This document shows positions 1-8,770 of a DNA stretch of 64,000 nucleotides, in pieces. This DNA comes from Maricaulis sp. (GTDB taxonomy: Bacteria; Pseudomonadota; Alphaproteobacteria; Caulobacterales; Maricaulaceae): positions 44,980 to 108,979 of the forward strand of contig NZ_JADFAJ010000014.1 in NCBI RefSeq assembly GCF_015665295.1, read 5' to 3'. Numbering within the stretch: position 1 is the stretch's first letter; each line of letters begins with the position of its first letter. The notes under the pieces are model-generated. The model worked only from the letters and a program-made list of their open reading frames with translations, was not told the DNA's origin and did not search any database. A program made the translations under genes and the position numbers.

Positions 1-1
1 C

Positions 2-331
2 CTGCTGGAAAAATACCCGGAAGAAATGACGATCGTGCTCGAGCACCAGTTCTGGGACCTCAATGTCACCGAGACCGGGTTCGAGGTGACGCTGAAATTC
101 TCCGGCGTGCCGAAATACCTGAAAATGCCCTATTCCGCGATCTCGCGCTTCCACGACCCCAGCGTCGGCTTTCACCTGCAGTTCGAGCATGAAGGCACAG
201 AGGACGAGACCGGTTTTCCGGGCGATGATCCCAAGCCGAAAAAGGGCAAGGGCGGCTCCGCCGGCAACCCGTCCGGCGATGCCGGAGATGGCGCCCAGGT
301 CGTCAGCCTCGACAGTTTCCGCAAGAAGTGA
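2..331 (+). CDS. sspB: SspB family ClpXP adaptor protein (3' part only)
   Basis: The frame is open from base 2, so the start lies outside the window. SspB binds ssrA-tagged peptides and hands them to the ClpXP protease in the cytoplasm. The visible 109 residues hold the end of the SspB core (motif FSGVPKYLKMPYSAI), then a flexible Gly/Lys/Asp linker, and the tail VVSLDSFRKK, which resembles the ClpX-docking peptide of the family. The linker and tail match the alphaproteobacterial SspB type. Its TGA overlaps the GTG start of the next gene (GTGA), so the two are probably translationally coupled. Confidence 0.9.
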   Translation: MLEKYPEEMTIVLEHQFWDLNVTETGFEVTLKFSGVPKYLKMPYSAISRFHDPSVGFHLQFEHEGTEDETGFPGDDPKPKKGKGGSAGNPSGDAGDGAQVVSLDSFRKK

Positions 332-825
332 CCGACCGGTCGCATCTGGTCGCGCCCGATCTGGCCGGTGGTCCGCCGCCGGACCCGCTCGGCGATATCC
401 AGATACGCGAGCGGCTTTCTCTGCGCGGTTCGCGCACCAATGTCTCGACGCTCCTGGGCTTCGAGCTCGTCGATTTTTCGGTTGAGGCGCGCTGGATCGA
501 GGCCGGTTTCAGGCCAACCGCGCAACTCGCCAATCTGCGCGGCAGCGTCCAGGGCGGTATCATCACGGCCATGCTGGACGAGGTGATGTCGCTCTCCGTC
601 CTTGTCGCCGAGCGCTTCACCTGCGGGGTGCCGACGCTGGAAATCAAGACCAGCTATTACCACCCCCTGCCGATCGAGCCCTGCCGGGCCCGCGGTCAGG
701 CGGTGCGGATTGGTGGCCGGATTGCCTTCATGGAGGGCACCGTCTGGACCGCCGCCGGCGAGATCGCCGCCAAGGCGAGCGCGACCTGCCAGGTCCGCCG
801 GGTAAAGCCTGCCGCCAAACCGTGA
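328..825 (+). CDS. PaaI-type hotdog-fold thioesterase
   Basis: A 165-residue protein with a single 4HBT (hotdog) domain from about residue 45 to the end. The motif GSVQGGIITAMLDEVMS (starting near residue 71) matches the central helix of the PaaI/YbgC group, where a Gly-Gly and an acidic residue sit at the acyl-CoA thioester site. Family members hydrolyse acyl- or aryl-CoA; the substrate cannot be read from sequence. The first 30 or so residues are a Pro-rich extension. The GTG start overlaps the sspB stop, and the TGA overlaps the GTG of the downstream transporter, so the three genes look like one tightly packed operon. Confidence 0.8.
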   Translation: MTDRSHLVAPDLAGGPPPDPLGDIQIRERLSLRGSRTNVSTLLGFELVDFSVEARWIEAGFRPTAQLANLRGSVQGGIITAMLDEVMSLSVLVAERFTCGVPTLEIKTSYYHPLPIEPCRARGQAVRIGGRIAFMEGTVWTAAGEIAAKASATCQVRRVKPAAKP

Positions 826-2051
826 CGGCGACCCCGCCCCTGCCCGCCCCGCTGGCCGGCAAGGTCGCCGCGCTTTGCCTCATTGCCGCCGCCCAGGTAC
901 TCGCCCTGTCCGTCTGGTTTGCCGGTGCGGCAGCCCTGCCCGCCCTGGTCGCCGCCAGCGAGATCGGCCCCCTCAAACAGGCCGGCCTGACCAGCAGCGT
1001 GCAGCTCGGCTTTGTGATCGGCGCCGTCGCCAGTGCCGTGCTTGGCCTGGCCGACCGGATCACCCCGCAGCGCCTGTTCGCCGCCGGAGCCATCACGGCC
1101 GCCCTTGCCAATCTGGTCGCCCTGGCGCTGGAGCCCGGCAGCCTGGCGATGATCGCCAGCCGGGCCGTTGCCGGAGCCGCACTGGCACTGGTCTATCCGG
1201 TCGGGATGAAGCTGGCGGCCAGCTGGGCGCGCGGCGATGCCGGCCTGCTGGTCGGCCTGCTGGTCGGCGCCCTGACCCTGGGCTCGGCCCTGCCCTTTGC
1301 CTTCAATCTGGCCGACACCGTGCCTGACTGGCGCCTGCCCTTTGCCGCCTCGGCGCTGGCGGCGCTCATCGCCGCCGGTCTCATCCTGTTTGCCCGCGGC
1401 GGCCCCGGCCTGCGACCGGCGGCTCCCTTCGACCCGGCCGCAGCGCTGCTCGCCGTGCGCGATCCGGCCCTGCGCCTGACCAATCTGGGTTATCTCGGCC
1501 ATATGTGGGAACTCTATGCCATGTGGGCCTGGATCGGGCCCTTCTCCCACGCCTATTGGCTGAGCCGCGGCGGCAGCGCCCGCCTGGGCGATCTGACCGC
1601 CTTCGCAGTGGTCGCCAGCGGCGCCATTGCCTGCCTCGCGGCCGGCCGCCTTGCCGACCGGCTCGGCCGCACCCGGATCACCATGATCGCCTTGGCAATC
1701 TCCGGCGGGTGCGCCTTGCTGGCGGGCCCCGGCTTTACCCTCACACCGTGGATCCTGATTCCGCTTCTGATTATCTGGGGCATGGCGGTGATCGCCGACA
1801 GTGCCCAGTTCTCCGCCGCCATCACCGAGCTCGCCCCGCCCGAGCGCACCGGCACCCTCCTGACCCTGCAAACCGCCATGGGTTTTGCGCTGACCGTGAT
1901 CATGGTGCAGGCGCTCGGCGTCTGGATCGACCGGGTCGGCTGGACATGGGCCTTCACGCCGCTGGCCATCGGGCCGGCGATCGGTATCTGGGCGATGGCG
2001 CGGCTGCGGGCCCGCCCGGAAGCAGCCCGGCTGGCCGGCGGACGCGGTTAG
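822..2051 (+). CDS. Major facilitator superfamily transporter
   Basis: A 409-residue integral membrane protein made of about 12 hydrophobic segments rich in Ala, Leu and Gly, split by a short polar loop near residues 195-210, as in MFS carriers with two six-helix halves. The motif GRLADRLGRTR (near residue 275) fits the MFS cytoplasmic loop signature (G-x-x-x-D-R-x-G-R). The general layout is closest to small-molecule efflux/uptake MFS proteins, but the substrate is unknown. It begins with GTG, overlapping the thioesterase stop by four bases (GTGA), and is the last gene of the sspB operon. The next gene is convergent, 12 bases away. Confidence 0.8.
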   Translation: MTATPPLPAPLAGKVAALCLIAAAQVLALSVWFAGAAALPALVAASEIGPLKQAGLTSSVQLGFVIGAVASAVLGLADRITPQRLFAAGAITAALANLVALALEPGSLAMIASRAVAGAALALVYPVGMKLAASWARGDAGLLVGLLVGALTLGSALPFAFNLADTVPDWRLPFAASALAALIAAGLILFARGGPGLRPAAPFDPAAALLAVRDPALRLTNLGYLGHMWELYAMWAWIGPFSHAYWLSRGGSARLGDLTAFAVVASGAIACLAAGRLADRLGRTRITMIALAISGGCALLAGPGFTLTPWILIPLLIIWGMAVIADSAQFSAAITELAPPERTGTLLTLQTAMGFALTVIMVQALGVWIDRVGWTWAFTPLAIGPAIGIWAMARLRARPEAARLAGGRG

Positions 2052-2063
2052 GCCGGACCGACG

Positions 2064-2684
2064 TCAGTAAGCGCGCCGCGTTGATCCATTTTCAAGCGCC
2101 GCGTCGAGGCCGGGAGAGGCCGCGTCGACGACCCAGATCTCGCCGCGCGCGCAGTCGAAATCAGGGGCCAGCCGATCTGCCATCTCGCGGGCGATCGCGT
2201 TGGCATTCGGCACGGCAGTCGCATCGACATAGCCGACATGGCAGGAGGTCGGGGTTTCGCCGGACCGCAGTGTCGTCACGATCAGGGTTTCCTGACGTTC
2301 CGCATCGCCGGTCTCGAAGGTTGCCGAAACATAGCGATGGATGGTCGCATAGGGCGCCCCGGCCAGTCCGACCCGCCACTCGATCACCGTGTGATACTCA
2401 CCGAAATTGCCGATATAGCCGCCATACTGGCCACCCACATCGGGGTCCTGCCGGTCACTGAATCGCGAGGACTGGCCATGCTCGCCGGAGACCGAATACC
2501 AGGTCCAGCCGCCCACCCCGTCGCAGGCCTGGACATAGCTGGCCCGCTCATCCTCGGACGTCAATAGCTGGCCGGAGCAGCTGCCGCGCTCATCGGTGTA
2601 GGTGTAGACGGCATCCTGTGCCATGGCGATCGCGCCCAGACCGACGCCCGCCGCGAGACCGGCAGCCAAACTCATACGTTTCAT
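2064..2684 (-). CDS. Secreted hypothetical protein, paralogue A of a 206-residue pair
   Basis: A 206-residue protein starting at the ATG at 2684, chosen because GGGGGAAA lies about 8 bases upstream and the first 22 residues form a signal peptide (MKRM, hydrophobic core, AMAQ cleavage-like site). A longer in-frame start at 2912 exists but would bury the signal peptide. The mature part has no domain I recognise. It is clearly homologous to the gene at 8996-9616, which has the same length: shared blocks are EWR...ATIHRYV, TLIVT.L and DA.A.P.AN.IAR...DRL. Four cysteines sit at matching places in both, suggesting two disulfides in the periplasm. Function unknown. Confidence 0.7.
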   Translation of the reverse strand: MKRMSLAAGLAAGVGLGAIAMAQDAVYTYTDERGSCSGQLLTSEDERASYVQACDGVGGWTWYSVSGEHGQSSRFSDRQDPDVGGQYGGYIGNFGEYHTVIEWRVGLAGAPYATIHRYVSATFETGDAERQETLIVTTLRSGETPTSCHVGYVDATAVPNANAIAREMADRLAPDFDCARGEIWVVDAASPGLDAALENGSTRRAY

Positions 2685-3389
2685 GACACATTTCCCCCTG
2701 TTGCCTGCAGCAAAGCAAAGCTGCGTGCCGGTGGCAAGGGCGGGCGAGCAAAGCGAACGGGAGTCGATGGCTTCTGGACATGCGAGCATGAAAGCGGCAC
2801 CGAAATTTCCGAGTGGGTGCCTGGTGCGAATAGTCACCGCTGCCTCATCCACGCCTGCGTCCGCGGGACGCTCAACCATCCGGGCACAGGTCGCGCCCTG
2901 TAGCGGCTTCATGGGCGCCGAGACCGGCGCGGGCCTGAATGATCATGGTGCGCCGTTCATCGCGCTGGAATCCTCATGACACGCGATGCACTGGATACAC
3001 AAGGCAACACAAGCAAGGCAACACAAGACCGCGTCTGTCCTGCGCTGTGCGCCTCCGCCTTCTCGCCCGGGAGACGGCGGCCCGGAGGGCTGGATAAGGA
3101 GGAATTTCTCCTGCATTCACCAGGACTTGCCCCTCACCCTGCGCCGCTCCCGGAAAACCGGGGAAAGCCGCTCAATCAAAAAAACCAGCCAAATTTGTCC
3201 GCCCCCTCCGCCATGCCGGATAATGGCTTTGGTTTTCGGGACGACAGGCACGGGCTCAGTCACTTGTGCCCGGAAGCGTGCGGACGCACACCCGCATGGC
3301 TTGCCGGAACACAGGCTGCCGCTTGCCAAGCATGTTGCAAAACACAACACTCTGACCCAGGACAAGGACATCTGGTGACGGAGTTCGTC
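2685..3389. other. Intergenic region of about 700 bp without a convincing gene
   Basis: Between the divergent secreted-protein gene and the STAS-like gene there is no open frame with a ribosome binding site and protein-like composition. The region holds a 14-bp tandem repeat at 3000-3027, an A-rich patch near 3180 and the probable promoters of both flanking genes. Open frames here on both strands look like chance consequences of GC content. Confidence 0.5.
3000..3027. repeat. 14-bp perfect tandem repeat, two copies
   Basis: CAAGGCAACACAAG occurs twice back to back in a non-coding stretch. No role is evident; it may be a slippage product or a pair of binding sites. Confidence 0.8.
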
Positions 3390-3791
3390 ATGAGCTTTGA
3401 GACCCACTACCACTCGGATGCACAATATTACGAGACTCGTATCCGCGACCGGATCGACGCCGACGGCGTCATCGCGCTGGACCGGTCCATTCTCGAATCA
3501 CCGCATTGGGATGGCGGACGGCCGCGCCTGGTCATGGTGGACTATAATGTCGACCTGGCCGAGATCGACATGGCGGTCCTCGCCGAACGCATCCTGCCCC
3601 ACCTGGAGGAGACCCGCGGCCGGCGCACGCGGCGCGAGCGGATCGCCTGGGTGGTTCCCAATGATCTCAGCCGGTCCATCGTCGATGTATGGGAATTGAT
3701 GCCCGACAAGGACGGCCTCCAGGCCTTCAGGAGTTTCCGTACCCGCGAGGAGGCCATGGACTGGTTGCTGGACGCAGACAGCGAAAGCTGA
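3390..3791 (+). CDS. STAS-like (SpoIIAA-like) hypothetical protein
   Basis: A 133-residue cytoplasmic protein. The central pattern, a hydrophobic strand ending in a VDY motif, helices, a strand ending in PND, and a last Phe-Arg-x-Glu-Glu-Ala-x-x-Trp-Leu helix, is what SpoIIAA-like/STAS-fold proteins show; these are usually small regulators or stress proteins. It shares this layout with the gene between ftsA and ftsZ (34023-34418). The ATG at 3390 follows ACGGAG by six bases; an in-frame GTG at 3375 behind AAGGA is an alternative. It stands alone, convergent with the RusA gene. The exact role is unknown. Confidence 0.6.
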   Translation: MSFETHYHSDAQYYETRIRDRIDADGVIALDRSILESPHWDGGRPRLVMVDYNVDLAEIDMAVLAERILPHLEETRGRRTRRERIAWVVPNDLSRSIVDVWELMPDKDGLQAFRSFRTREEAMDWLLDADSES

Positions 3792-3799
3792 ACCGGCTT

Positions 3800-4195
3800 T
3801 CAGACGTCTTCCAGAACCCGGACTTCCTGCATGGGCCGCGCAGTCACGGAGATGCGCTGGCGGTCGCCCTCCGTCTTGGTGACCAGAAGGCGTTCGACCT
3901 GGCTGTCATCATGAAAGACGACACCGGTAAGTGCGTCGAGAACGGCCTTGGCGACATTGTCGACATCATGGGTGGAACTGTCAGGGGTGCGCTGGATCTC
4001 GATGCAGACTTCATAAGGTCCCCATTTCGGGCGCGCGCGCTTGAATTCGAGCCGGAAGAACTCGCCGATCAGCGACTTGAAGCGCCGCGTCTGCGTCGTG
4101 ACCGCGTCCACCCGCAGATTGAGTTCATCGCCAGACATGATCGCCTGAGCCTTCCTCTCGGGCACATGGCCCTGTCCAACCCGGATTTGCGCCAT
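3800..4195 (-). CDS. RusA family crossover junction endodeoxyribonuclease
   Basis: A 131-residue protein with the RusA core signature DVDNVAKAVLDALTG followed by HDDSQV, which carries the acidic residues that bind metal in Holliday junction resolvases of this family. RusA enzymes resolve four-way DNA junctions as dimers and are often prophage-derived, but no phage genes lie nearby and the base composition matches the surroundings. The start may be the ATG at 4195 (only a very close GGGGGG upstream) or an internal ATG at 4138 preceded by AGGAAGG; the second gives a 112-residue protein closer to the family size. Confidence 0.8.
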   Translation of the reverse strand: MAQIRVGQGHVPERKAQAIMSGDELNLRVDAVTTQTRRFKSLIGEFFRLEFKRARPKWGPYEVCIEIQRTPDSSTHDVDNVAKAVLDALTGVVFHDDSQVERLLVTKTEGDRQRISVTARPMQEVRVLEDV

Positions 4196-4309
4196 GCCCC
4201 CCGGCGATGCGCATCATCATCTTGATCGCTCATGTGCGAGTGATACACGTTCGAATCAACCGTCACCATCATCGACCCGCGCCCATGGCGCTGCAAGGAG
4301 CCTCCCCTG

Positions 4310-5704
4310 ATGAGCGAGATGCGCACCGAAACCGACAGCTTTGGCCCGCTTGAAGTCCCGTCCGAAAAACTCTTTGGCGCGCAGACCGCCCGCTCGCTGA
4401 TCAACTTCCCGATCGGCACGGAGACCATGCCGGTGCCGCTGATCCGGGCGCTCGGCATCGTCAAGCGCTCCGCCGCCCTGGCCAACAAGAAGCTGGGCAA
4501 TATGGAGGCCCGCGAGGCCGACGCGATCGCCGCTGCCGCGCTCGAGGTCGCCGAGGGCAAGTGGAATGACCATTTCCCCTTGTCTGTCTGGCAAACCGGC
4601 TCGGGCACCCAGTCCAACATGAACACCAATGAAGTGGTCTCCAACCGCGCCATCCAGATGCTCGGTGGCGTGGTCGGCTCGAAGGACCCGATCCACCCGA
4701 ATGACCATGTAAACCGCTCACAGTCCTCGAACGACACCTTCCCGACGGCCATGCATATCGCGGCGGCCGAAGAGATCACGCACGCCCTGCTGCCGGCCTT
4801 GCAGAAGCTGCACAATGCACTCAACGACAAGGCGAATGCCTTCAAGGACATCATCAAGATCGGCCGGACCCATCTGCAGGACGCCACCCCGCTGACACTG
4901 GGCCAGGAATTCTCCGGCTATGTCGCCATGGTCGGCAATGCGATCCGTCGCATCGAGGCAGCCCTGCCCGCCCTGCTGGAGCTGGCGCAAGGCGGCACGG
5001 CCGTCGGGACGGGTCTCAACACCCTGCCCGGCTTCGCCGAAACATTTGCAGAGGAAGTCGCGGCGCTCACCAAGCTGAACTTCATCACCGCGCCGAACAA
5101 GTTCGAGGCACTGGCGACCAAGGACGGCCTGGTCGAGGCGCATGGCACGCTCAACTCGGCCGCCGTCTCCCTGTTCAAGATCGCCAATGATATCCGCCTT
5201 CTGGGCTCCGGCCCGCGCTCGGGCCTGGGCGAGCTGGCCCTGCCGGAAAACGAGCCCGGCTCCTCGATCATGCCGGGCAAGGTCAATCCGACCCAGTGCG
5301 AGGCCATGACCATGGTCTGCGCCCAGGTCATGGGCAACAACACCACGGTGAGCTTTGCCGGCAGCCAGGGGCATTTCGAGCTCAATGTCTTCAAGCCGGT
5401 GATCATCTTCAACGTGCTGCAATCGATCCGACTGCTGGCCGACGCCGCCAACACTTTCACCGACAAATGCGTGGTCGGCATCGAGGCGCGCGAGGACAAT
5501 ATCCGGGCCCTGATGGAGCGCTCGCTCATGCTGGTGACCGCGCTCAACTCGACGATCGGCTATGACAACGCCACCATCGTCGCCAAGACCGCCCACAAGA
5601 ACGGCACCACGCTGCGCGAGGAAGCGGTCAAGCTGGGCTTTGTCACCGGCGAACAGTTCGACGCGATCGTGCGTCCGGAGAAAATGATCGGCCCGAAAGC
5701 CTGA
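4310..5704 (+). CDS. fumC: Fumarate hydratase class II
   Basis: A 464-residue class II fumarase, full length for this iron-independent, heat-stable family. It interconverts fumarate and L-malate in the TCA cycle as a cytoplasmic homotetramer. The superfamily signature [11 protein letters not shown] starts at about residue 316, and the catalytic-site histidine in GRTHLQDA is residue 188, the same number as in the E. coli enzyme. The start ATG at 4310 follows AAGGAGCC by about eight bases, a strong ribosome binding site. It is monocistronic, with a hairpin terminator just downstream. Confidence 0.97.
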   Translation: MSEMRTETDSFGPLEVPSEKLFGAQTARSLINFPIGTETMPVPLIRALGIVKRSAALANKKLGNMEAREADAIAAAALEVAEGKWNDHFPLSVWQTGSGTQSNMNTNEVVSNRAIQMLGGVVGSKDPIHPNDHVNRSQSSNDTFPTAMHIAAAEEITHALLPALQKLHNALNDKANAFKDIIKIGRTHLQDATPLTLGQEFSGYVAMVGNAIRRIEAALPALLELAQGGTAVGTGLNTLPGFAETFAEEVAALTKLNFITAPNKFEALATKDGLVEAHGTLNSAAVSLFKIANDIRLLGSGPRSGLGELALPENEPGSSIMPGKVNPTQCEAMTMVCAQVMGNNTTVSFAGSQGHFELNVFKPVIIFNVLQSIRLLADAANTFTDKCVVGIEAREDNIRALMERSLMLVTALNSTIGYDNATIVAKTAHKNGTTLREEAVKLGFVTGEQFDAIVRPEKMIGPKA

Positions 5705-5749
5705 GGCTCGGGGTCAAGGCCCCGGCATGAACCCGTCTGCGACATGAAA

Positions 5750-5775
5750 AGGGCGGCACCCCAGGGTGCCGCCCT
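5750..5775. terminator. Bidirectional hairpin terminator between convergent genes
   Basis: AGGGCGGCACCC and its exact reverse complement form a 12-bp GC-rich stem with a minimal loop, placed 45 bases after fumC. On the minus strand the stem runs into TTTTC, so it is the better intrinsic terminator for the S41-like gene that converges here; for fumC the T-tract is weak. Confidence 0.75.
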
Positions 5776-5783
5776 CCTCGTTG

Positions 5784-5835
5784 CAGGGCCGGATGTCAGG
5801 GCCGGGCTTCAGGGCCGGGCTTCAGGGCCGGGTTG
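5784..5835. repeat. Four tandem 13-bp repeats across the 3' end of the S41-like gene
   Basis: Four consecutive 13-bp units of the type CAGGGCCGG plus four variable bases; the second and third are identical. The repeats run over the stop codon at 5809-5811. Because 13 is not a multiple of three, gain or loss of a unit would change the C-terminal residues and the stop used. Confidence 0.8.
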
Positions 5836-7269
5836 AGGCTCGGACGCCTCGATCGCGCGGATCGCCTCGAGCGCCGGGTCGCGTCCGGCCTGATAGGCTT
5901 GCCAGGTCAGGGGCGCGGCAATGTCGACATCGAGATCGTCCACGATCACGGGGAAAATGTGCAAACTGCCCCAGGGACAGACAAAGAGGCCCTCGCAACC
6001 ATTCTGCAGGTCATAAAACCCTGTCGAATAACGCGCCCGAAAGCCTGAATTGGGCAGCGAGAACCACCAGCCTTCGGCCCAGAATTGCAATCGGTCACCA
6101 ATCGGCTCGCCGACGAGACGGGTCTGCTCCGGCGCCGCTTCCTTGGCCATCGCCAGATTGACGATCCCGGCCGAGAAAGTGCTGCCGCTGGTCAGCAGGT
6201 ATATCCGGCCCCGCGGCCCGACAATCTCTCCGAGCCGGCGCATCAGGGACGCCGTGATGGTCAGGTCGCCACCGCCATTGAGGCGCTGGTCAAGGATGAG
6301 GACCGACGGTGAGAGGGCAGCCATCTCTTCACCGGCCCGAACAATGAAGTCGACCAGCCGCTCGCCGCTGTCATCATCATAATTGCGGGCAAGATTGAGA
6401 TAGACGGCATCAAGGTCCGGTACCGGCTCAAACCAGTAGCCGCGATCGGTGTGCTGCAGGTAGAGCGGCTCGCCCTGCGGCAGGACACTGAGCCAGTCAT
6501 CCGTCTCGCGCCGGCCTGGCAGGATGAAATCAGCGGAATAATGGCGCGCAGCGCCCGCAACCGCAGGCACCGCGCCGAGCTGCCGCTCTTCCAAGCGTCC
6601 GTCGTCAAGGCGGAAACGCAGGCTGGGCGTATTGATCCCGATCGCGGCGAGATAATCCGGCGTTTCCAGCAGCAGCGGCGCGAAAGTGAAAAAACTGGCA
6701 TCAACACCGCCAAAGGCATCGCGGAAACGCAAGAGCACCTCGGCGGCAGGCAGCCCGTTGATATGGGTCAGCTCGGCACCCAGCAGATCCGCCTGCTCCG
6801 GCAGTGCGCGCAGGACACGCAATTCACCATCCATCCAGGTGGTGCGGATCGGCCATCGGTCGAAGGGCTGGACCATGCGGGTGGCGGACCCGTTGGAATG
6901 GCCATTGTCGATCACCGCCTGAACCCGCGCCAGAGCCAATTGGAACTCGGCGTCGGTGAGGTCGGGCGCCGCCTGTTCGAGCCTGGCGACGGCCGCATCA
7001 AAGCGCTCTTGCATGTCCGGATCCATCGAGCGCTCATTGCGTCGCACATGCCGGAAATGCCGCATGTCCTGGGCGCGCGCCTCGGCCACGGTTTCCGGCT
7101 CGCCCTGGAAAATCGGCGGGACGGGGATCGGGTGAAAGGCAAGAATGGTTGCGGCGATCAGCAGAAAATTGCGCCCGAACCAGGCGAGAACGGCGGCAAT
7201 CGCGAGCCAGCCATACCAGGGTACAAGTCTGAAGGGCGCCGTCAGGACGCGGAAGGTTTGAGCCAGCAT
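5809..7269 (-). CDS. Membrane-anchored S41-like peptidase family protein
   Basis: A 486-residue protein with an N-terminal hydrophobic anchor (about residues 15-45) and a large extracytoplasmic part. The C-terminal half resembles the S41 (C-terminal processing peptidase/tricorn) core: a strand LILDQRLNGGGD, then LLTSGSTFSAG, which carries the likely nucleophilic serine, then LVGEPIGD. The usual PDZ domain is not evident. The start at 7269 was chosen because AAGGAC lies seven bases upstream; a start at 7323 lacks one. The C-terminal Pro-rich tail lies in a 13-bp tandem repeat. Substrate unknown; the gene is convergent with fumC and divergent from a small DUF4169-like gene. Confidence 0.65.
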   Translation of the reverse strand: MLAQTFRVLTAPFRLVPWYGWLAIAAVLAWFGRNFLLIAATILAFHPIPVPPIFQGEPETVAEARAQDMRHFRHVRRNERSMDPDMQERFDAAVARLEQAAPDLTDAEFQLALARVQAVIDNGHSNGSATRMVQPFDRWPIRTTWMDGELRVLRALPEQADLLGAELTHINGLPAAEVLLRFRDAFGGVDASFFTFAPLLLETPDYLAAIGINTPSLRFRLDDGRLEERQLGAVPAVAGAARHYSADFILPGRRETDDWLSVLPQGEPLYLQHTDRGYWFEPVPDLDAVYLNLARNYDDDSGERLVDFIVRAGEEMAALSPSVLILDQRLNGGGDLTITASLMRRLGEIVGPRGRIYLLTSGSTFSAGIVNLAMAKEAAPEQTRLVGEPIGDRLQFWAEGWWFSLPNSGFRARYSTGFYDLQNGCEGLFVCPWGSLHIFPVIVDDLDVDIAAPLTWQAYQAGRDPALEAIRAIEASEPQPGPEARP

Positions 7270-7364
7270 GGAATAGTCCTTATCGAACGCACGAGCCGTT
7301 GATAGGATGCTTCCGAATTGCATCTGGATGCAGACGAACTGTGCAAGTGTTCCGCGAGGCCTGG

Positions 7365-7538
7365 ATGACCAAACCCGTCAATCTGCGTCAGTACCGCAAA
7401 CAGAAGGCGCGCCAGGACAAGGCCAGGGCGGCGGAAGCCAATCGCGTCCTGCACGGCACGCCCAGGTCCCTGCGCGACCAGGCCGAAGCCGAACAGGCCC
7501 GTCGCCAAGCCGAGCTCGACGGCAAAAAGCGCGACTGA
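7365..7538 (+). CDS. Small DUF4169-like protein
   Basis: A 57-residue, highly charged protein (Lys, Arg, Glu, Gln) with the start TKPVNLRQYRKQKARQDK, which matches the short alphaproteobacterial DUF4169 family as I recall it. It is predicted to be helical and cytoplasmic. The ATG at 7365 follows GCGAGG by about seven bases; an upstream in-frame ATG at 7299 overlaps the promoter of the divergent peptidase and is less likely. DUF4169 genes often sit beside a ribbon-helix-helix gene, and one (8771-8995) lies about 1.2 kb away here. Function unknown. Confidence 0.65.
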   Translation: MTKPVNLRQYRKQKARQDKARAAEANRVLHGTPRSLRDQAEAEQARRQAELDGKKRD

Positions 7539-7547
7539 GCGGTCTCG

Positions 7548-7853
7548 TCAATAAGGCGAATTCATCACCGGCGGACGGCCGTTCTTGCGCTTGTAGGCGG
7601 CGATGAGCCGCTGCGCCTCCTCGGCATCGGCCCATGTTTCGGCAAACATCATCGCCTGTGGATGCAGGCCACGCCCCTTGTCCGGTATGGCCAGCTCGCG
7701 CTCAAACATGACGCGCAAGGACCGCGTCGGCCCGATCTTCAGCACGCTTGAGATATCATCGGGGTCGCGCAGCAGCACATAGACACCCGGCAGGTCCGGG
7801 ACGTCCTTGATGCGGAGCTTCGAGATCGGAACAGGCTTGTACCAGCGCAACAT
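7548..7853 (-). CDS. Small protein with a GIY-YIG-like pattern
   Basis: A 101-residue protein. LPGVYVLLRD followed by VLKIGPTRSLRVMFE resembles the two strands and helix of a GIY-YIG nuclease fold, with GVY and KIG in place of GIY and YIG. The distal E-A-x-x-L-I helix and GRPPVMN end are also reminiscent. The usual catalytic Tyr/Arg arrangement is incomplete, so it may be non-catalytic or not a true member. The ATG at 7853 follows GGAGAAG by eight bases, clearly better than an upstream start at 7922. It converges on the DUF4169-like gene nine bases away. Confidence 0.5.
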   Translation of the reverse strand: MLRWYKPVPISKLRIKDVPDLPGVYVLLRDPDDISSVLKIGPTRSLRVMFERELAIPDKGRGLHPQAMMFAETWADAEEAQRLIAAYKRKNGRPPVMNSPY

Positions 7854-7943
7854 GGGGCCAACTTCTCCAAGAGTCGGGATGCTATCGCATTGATTCAAAT
7901 TTTCATCAAAATCCAAACGCAAGAGTCAGCGCCTCGCCAGCGC

Positions 7944-8612
7944 CTAACCGACGCTCAGCGCGAGCACGCGGCTGACCTCGCTTTGCGAGCAGCGCCCCTC
8001 TTTCGCCCAGGCCGAAATCGCGGCTGCCGATCTGGCGATCGCCGCCTTCGACGTCGGCGGCCTGTCGACCACGCCCTCGCGCACGAGAGCTGCGCCGACA
8101 TCACCGGACAGGATCCAGGCATCCCAGCCGGATGCGCGCAGAAAGTACTGCCCCGTCATGCCCGACAGCCTTGAGCCGCGCGCCTTGAACAGGGCCAGGA
8201 GGCCAGCCTGGTCGTCCCCGGGCCAGTTCGCCATGAAGGTGCCAAACCCGCCATGTTCGGCCGACAGGTCGGCGACCATGCGGGCGTTTTCGACGGTGGC
8301 TGTAATCTTCTGCCCATTGCGCACAATGCGTTCATCCGAAACCAGGCGGGCAATGTCATCATCCGAGAAGACACTGATCCGGTTCGGATCAAACCCTTCA
8401 AAAGCCGCTTCGAATCCGTCCCACTTGGCCTCGATAACCTTCCAGACAAATCCGGCCTGGAAGACGCAGCGTGTCATCTGGGCCAACCAGCGATCATCCG
8501 GGACGGCCTTGAGGGCATCTGCGGATTTTGGCCCGTCATGGACGGCCAGGCGGTCCTCAAGATCAGGATGGTGCTGCCTGGCCAGTTCGCGGATGGTGTC
8601 AAACGTGTTCAT
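7944..8612 (-). CDS. DNA-3-methyladenine glycosylase I family protein (COG2818-like)
   Basis: A 222-residue protein resembling the Tag/AlkA-like COG2818 group: RWLAQMTRCVFQAGFVWKVI, IARLVSDERIVRNGQKI, then a helix-hairpin-helix-like end (YFLRASGWDAWI). Tag enzymes remove 3-methyladenine from alkylated DNA in base excision repair. The C-terminal 45 residues (SKAAIARSAAAISAWAKEG) look like an added helical segment. The ATG at 8612 follows GAGGGGAGA, whereas the longest frame, from 8744, lacks a ribosome binding site. It is divergent from the ribbon-helix-helix gene. Confidence 0.75.
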   Translation of the reverse strand: MNTFDTIRELARQHHPDLEDRLAVHDGPKSADALKAVPDDRWLAQMTRCVFQAGFVWKVIEAKWDGFEAAFEGFDPNRISVFSDDDIARLVSDERIVRNGQKITATVENARMVADLSAEHGGFGTFMANWPGDDQAGLLALFKARGSRLSGMTGQYFLRASGWDAWILSGDVGAALVREGVVDRPPTSKAAIARSAAAISAWAKEGRCSQSEVSRVLALSVG

Positions 8613-8770
8613 CGCGGTCTCCCCTCGCCCACTAGATGGCGATAGAAACGGACAAGACAAGTCGCCCTCGCGGCTGCGCCAAGATTGCGTGGCAGAAAAT
8701 GCACCATTAGGGTTGCAGGCGGAAGATCGCCCAAACCTTGCCACTGCTATCGGATATCCACGTCACCATC

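Noticed and set aside
2986..3378. Open frames in the 2.7-3.4 kb gap on both strands
   Set aside because: None has a ribosome binding site or protein-like composition; the plus and minus frames overlap each other fully.
4247..4256. GTTCGAATC, like the T-arm of a tRNA
   Set aside because: No acceptor, anticodon or D-arm helices can be paired around it at tRNA spacing; it lies in the fumC promoter region.
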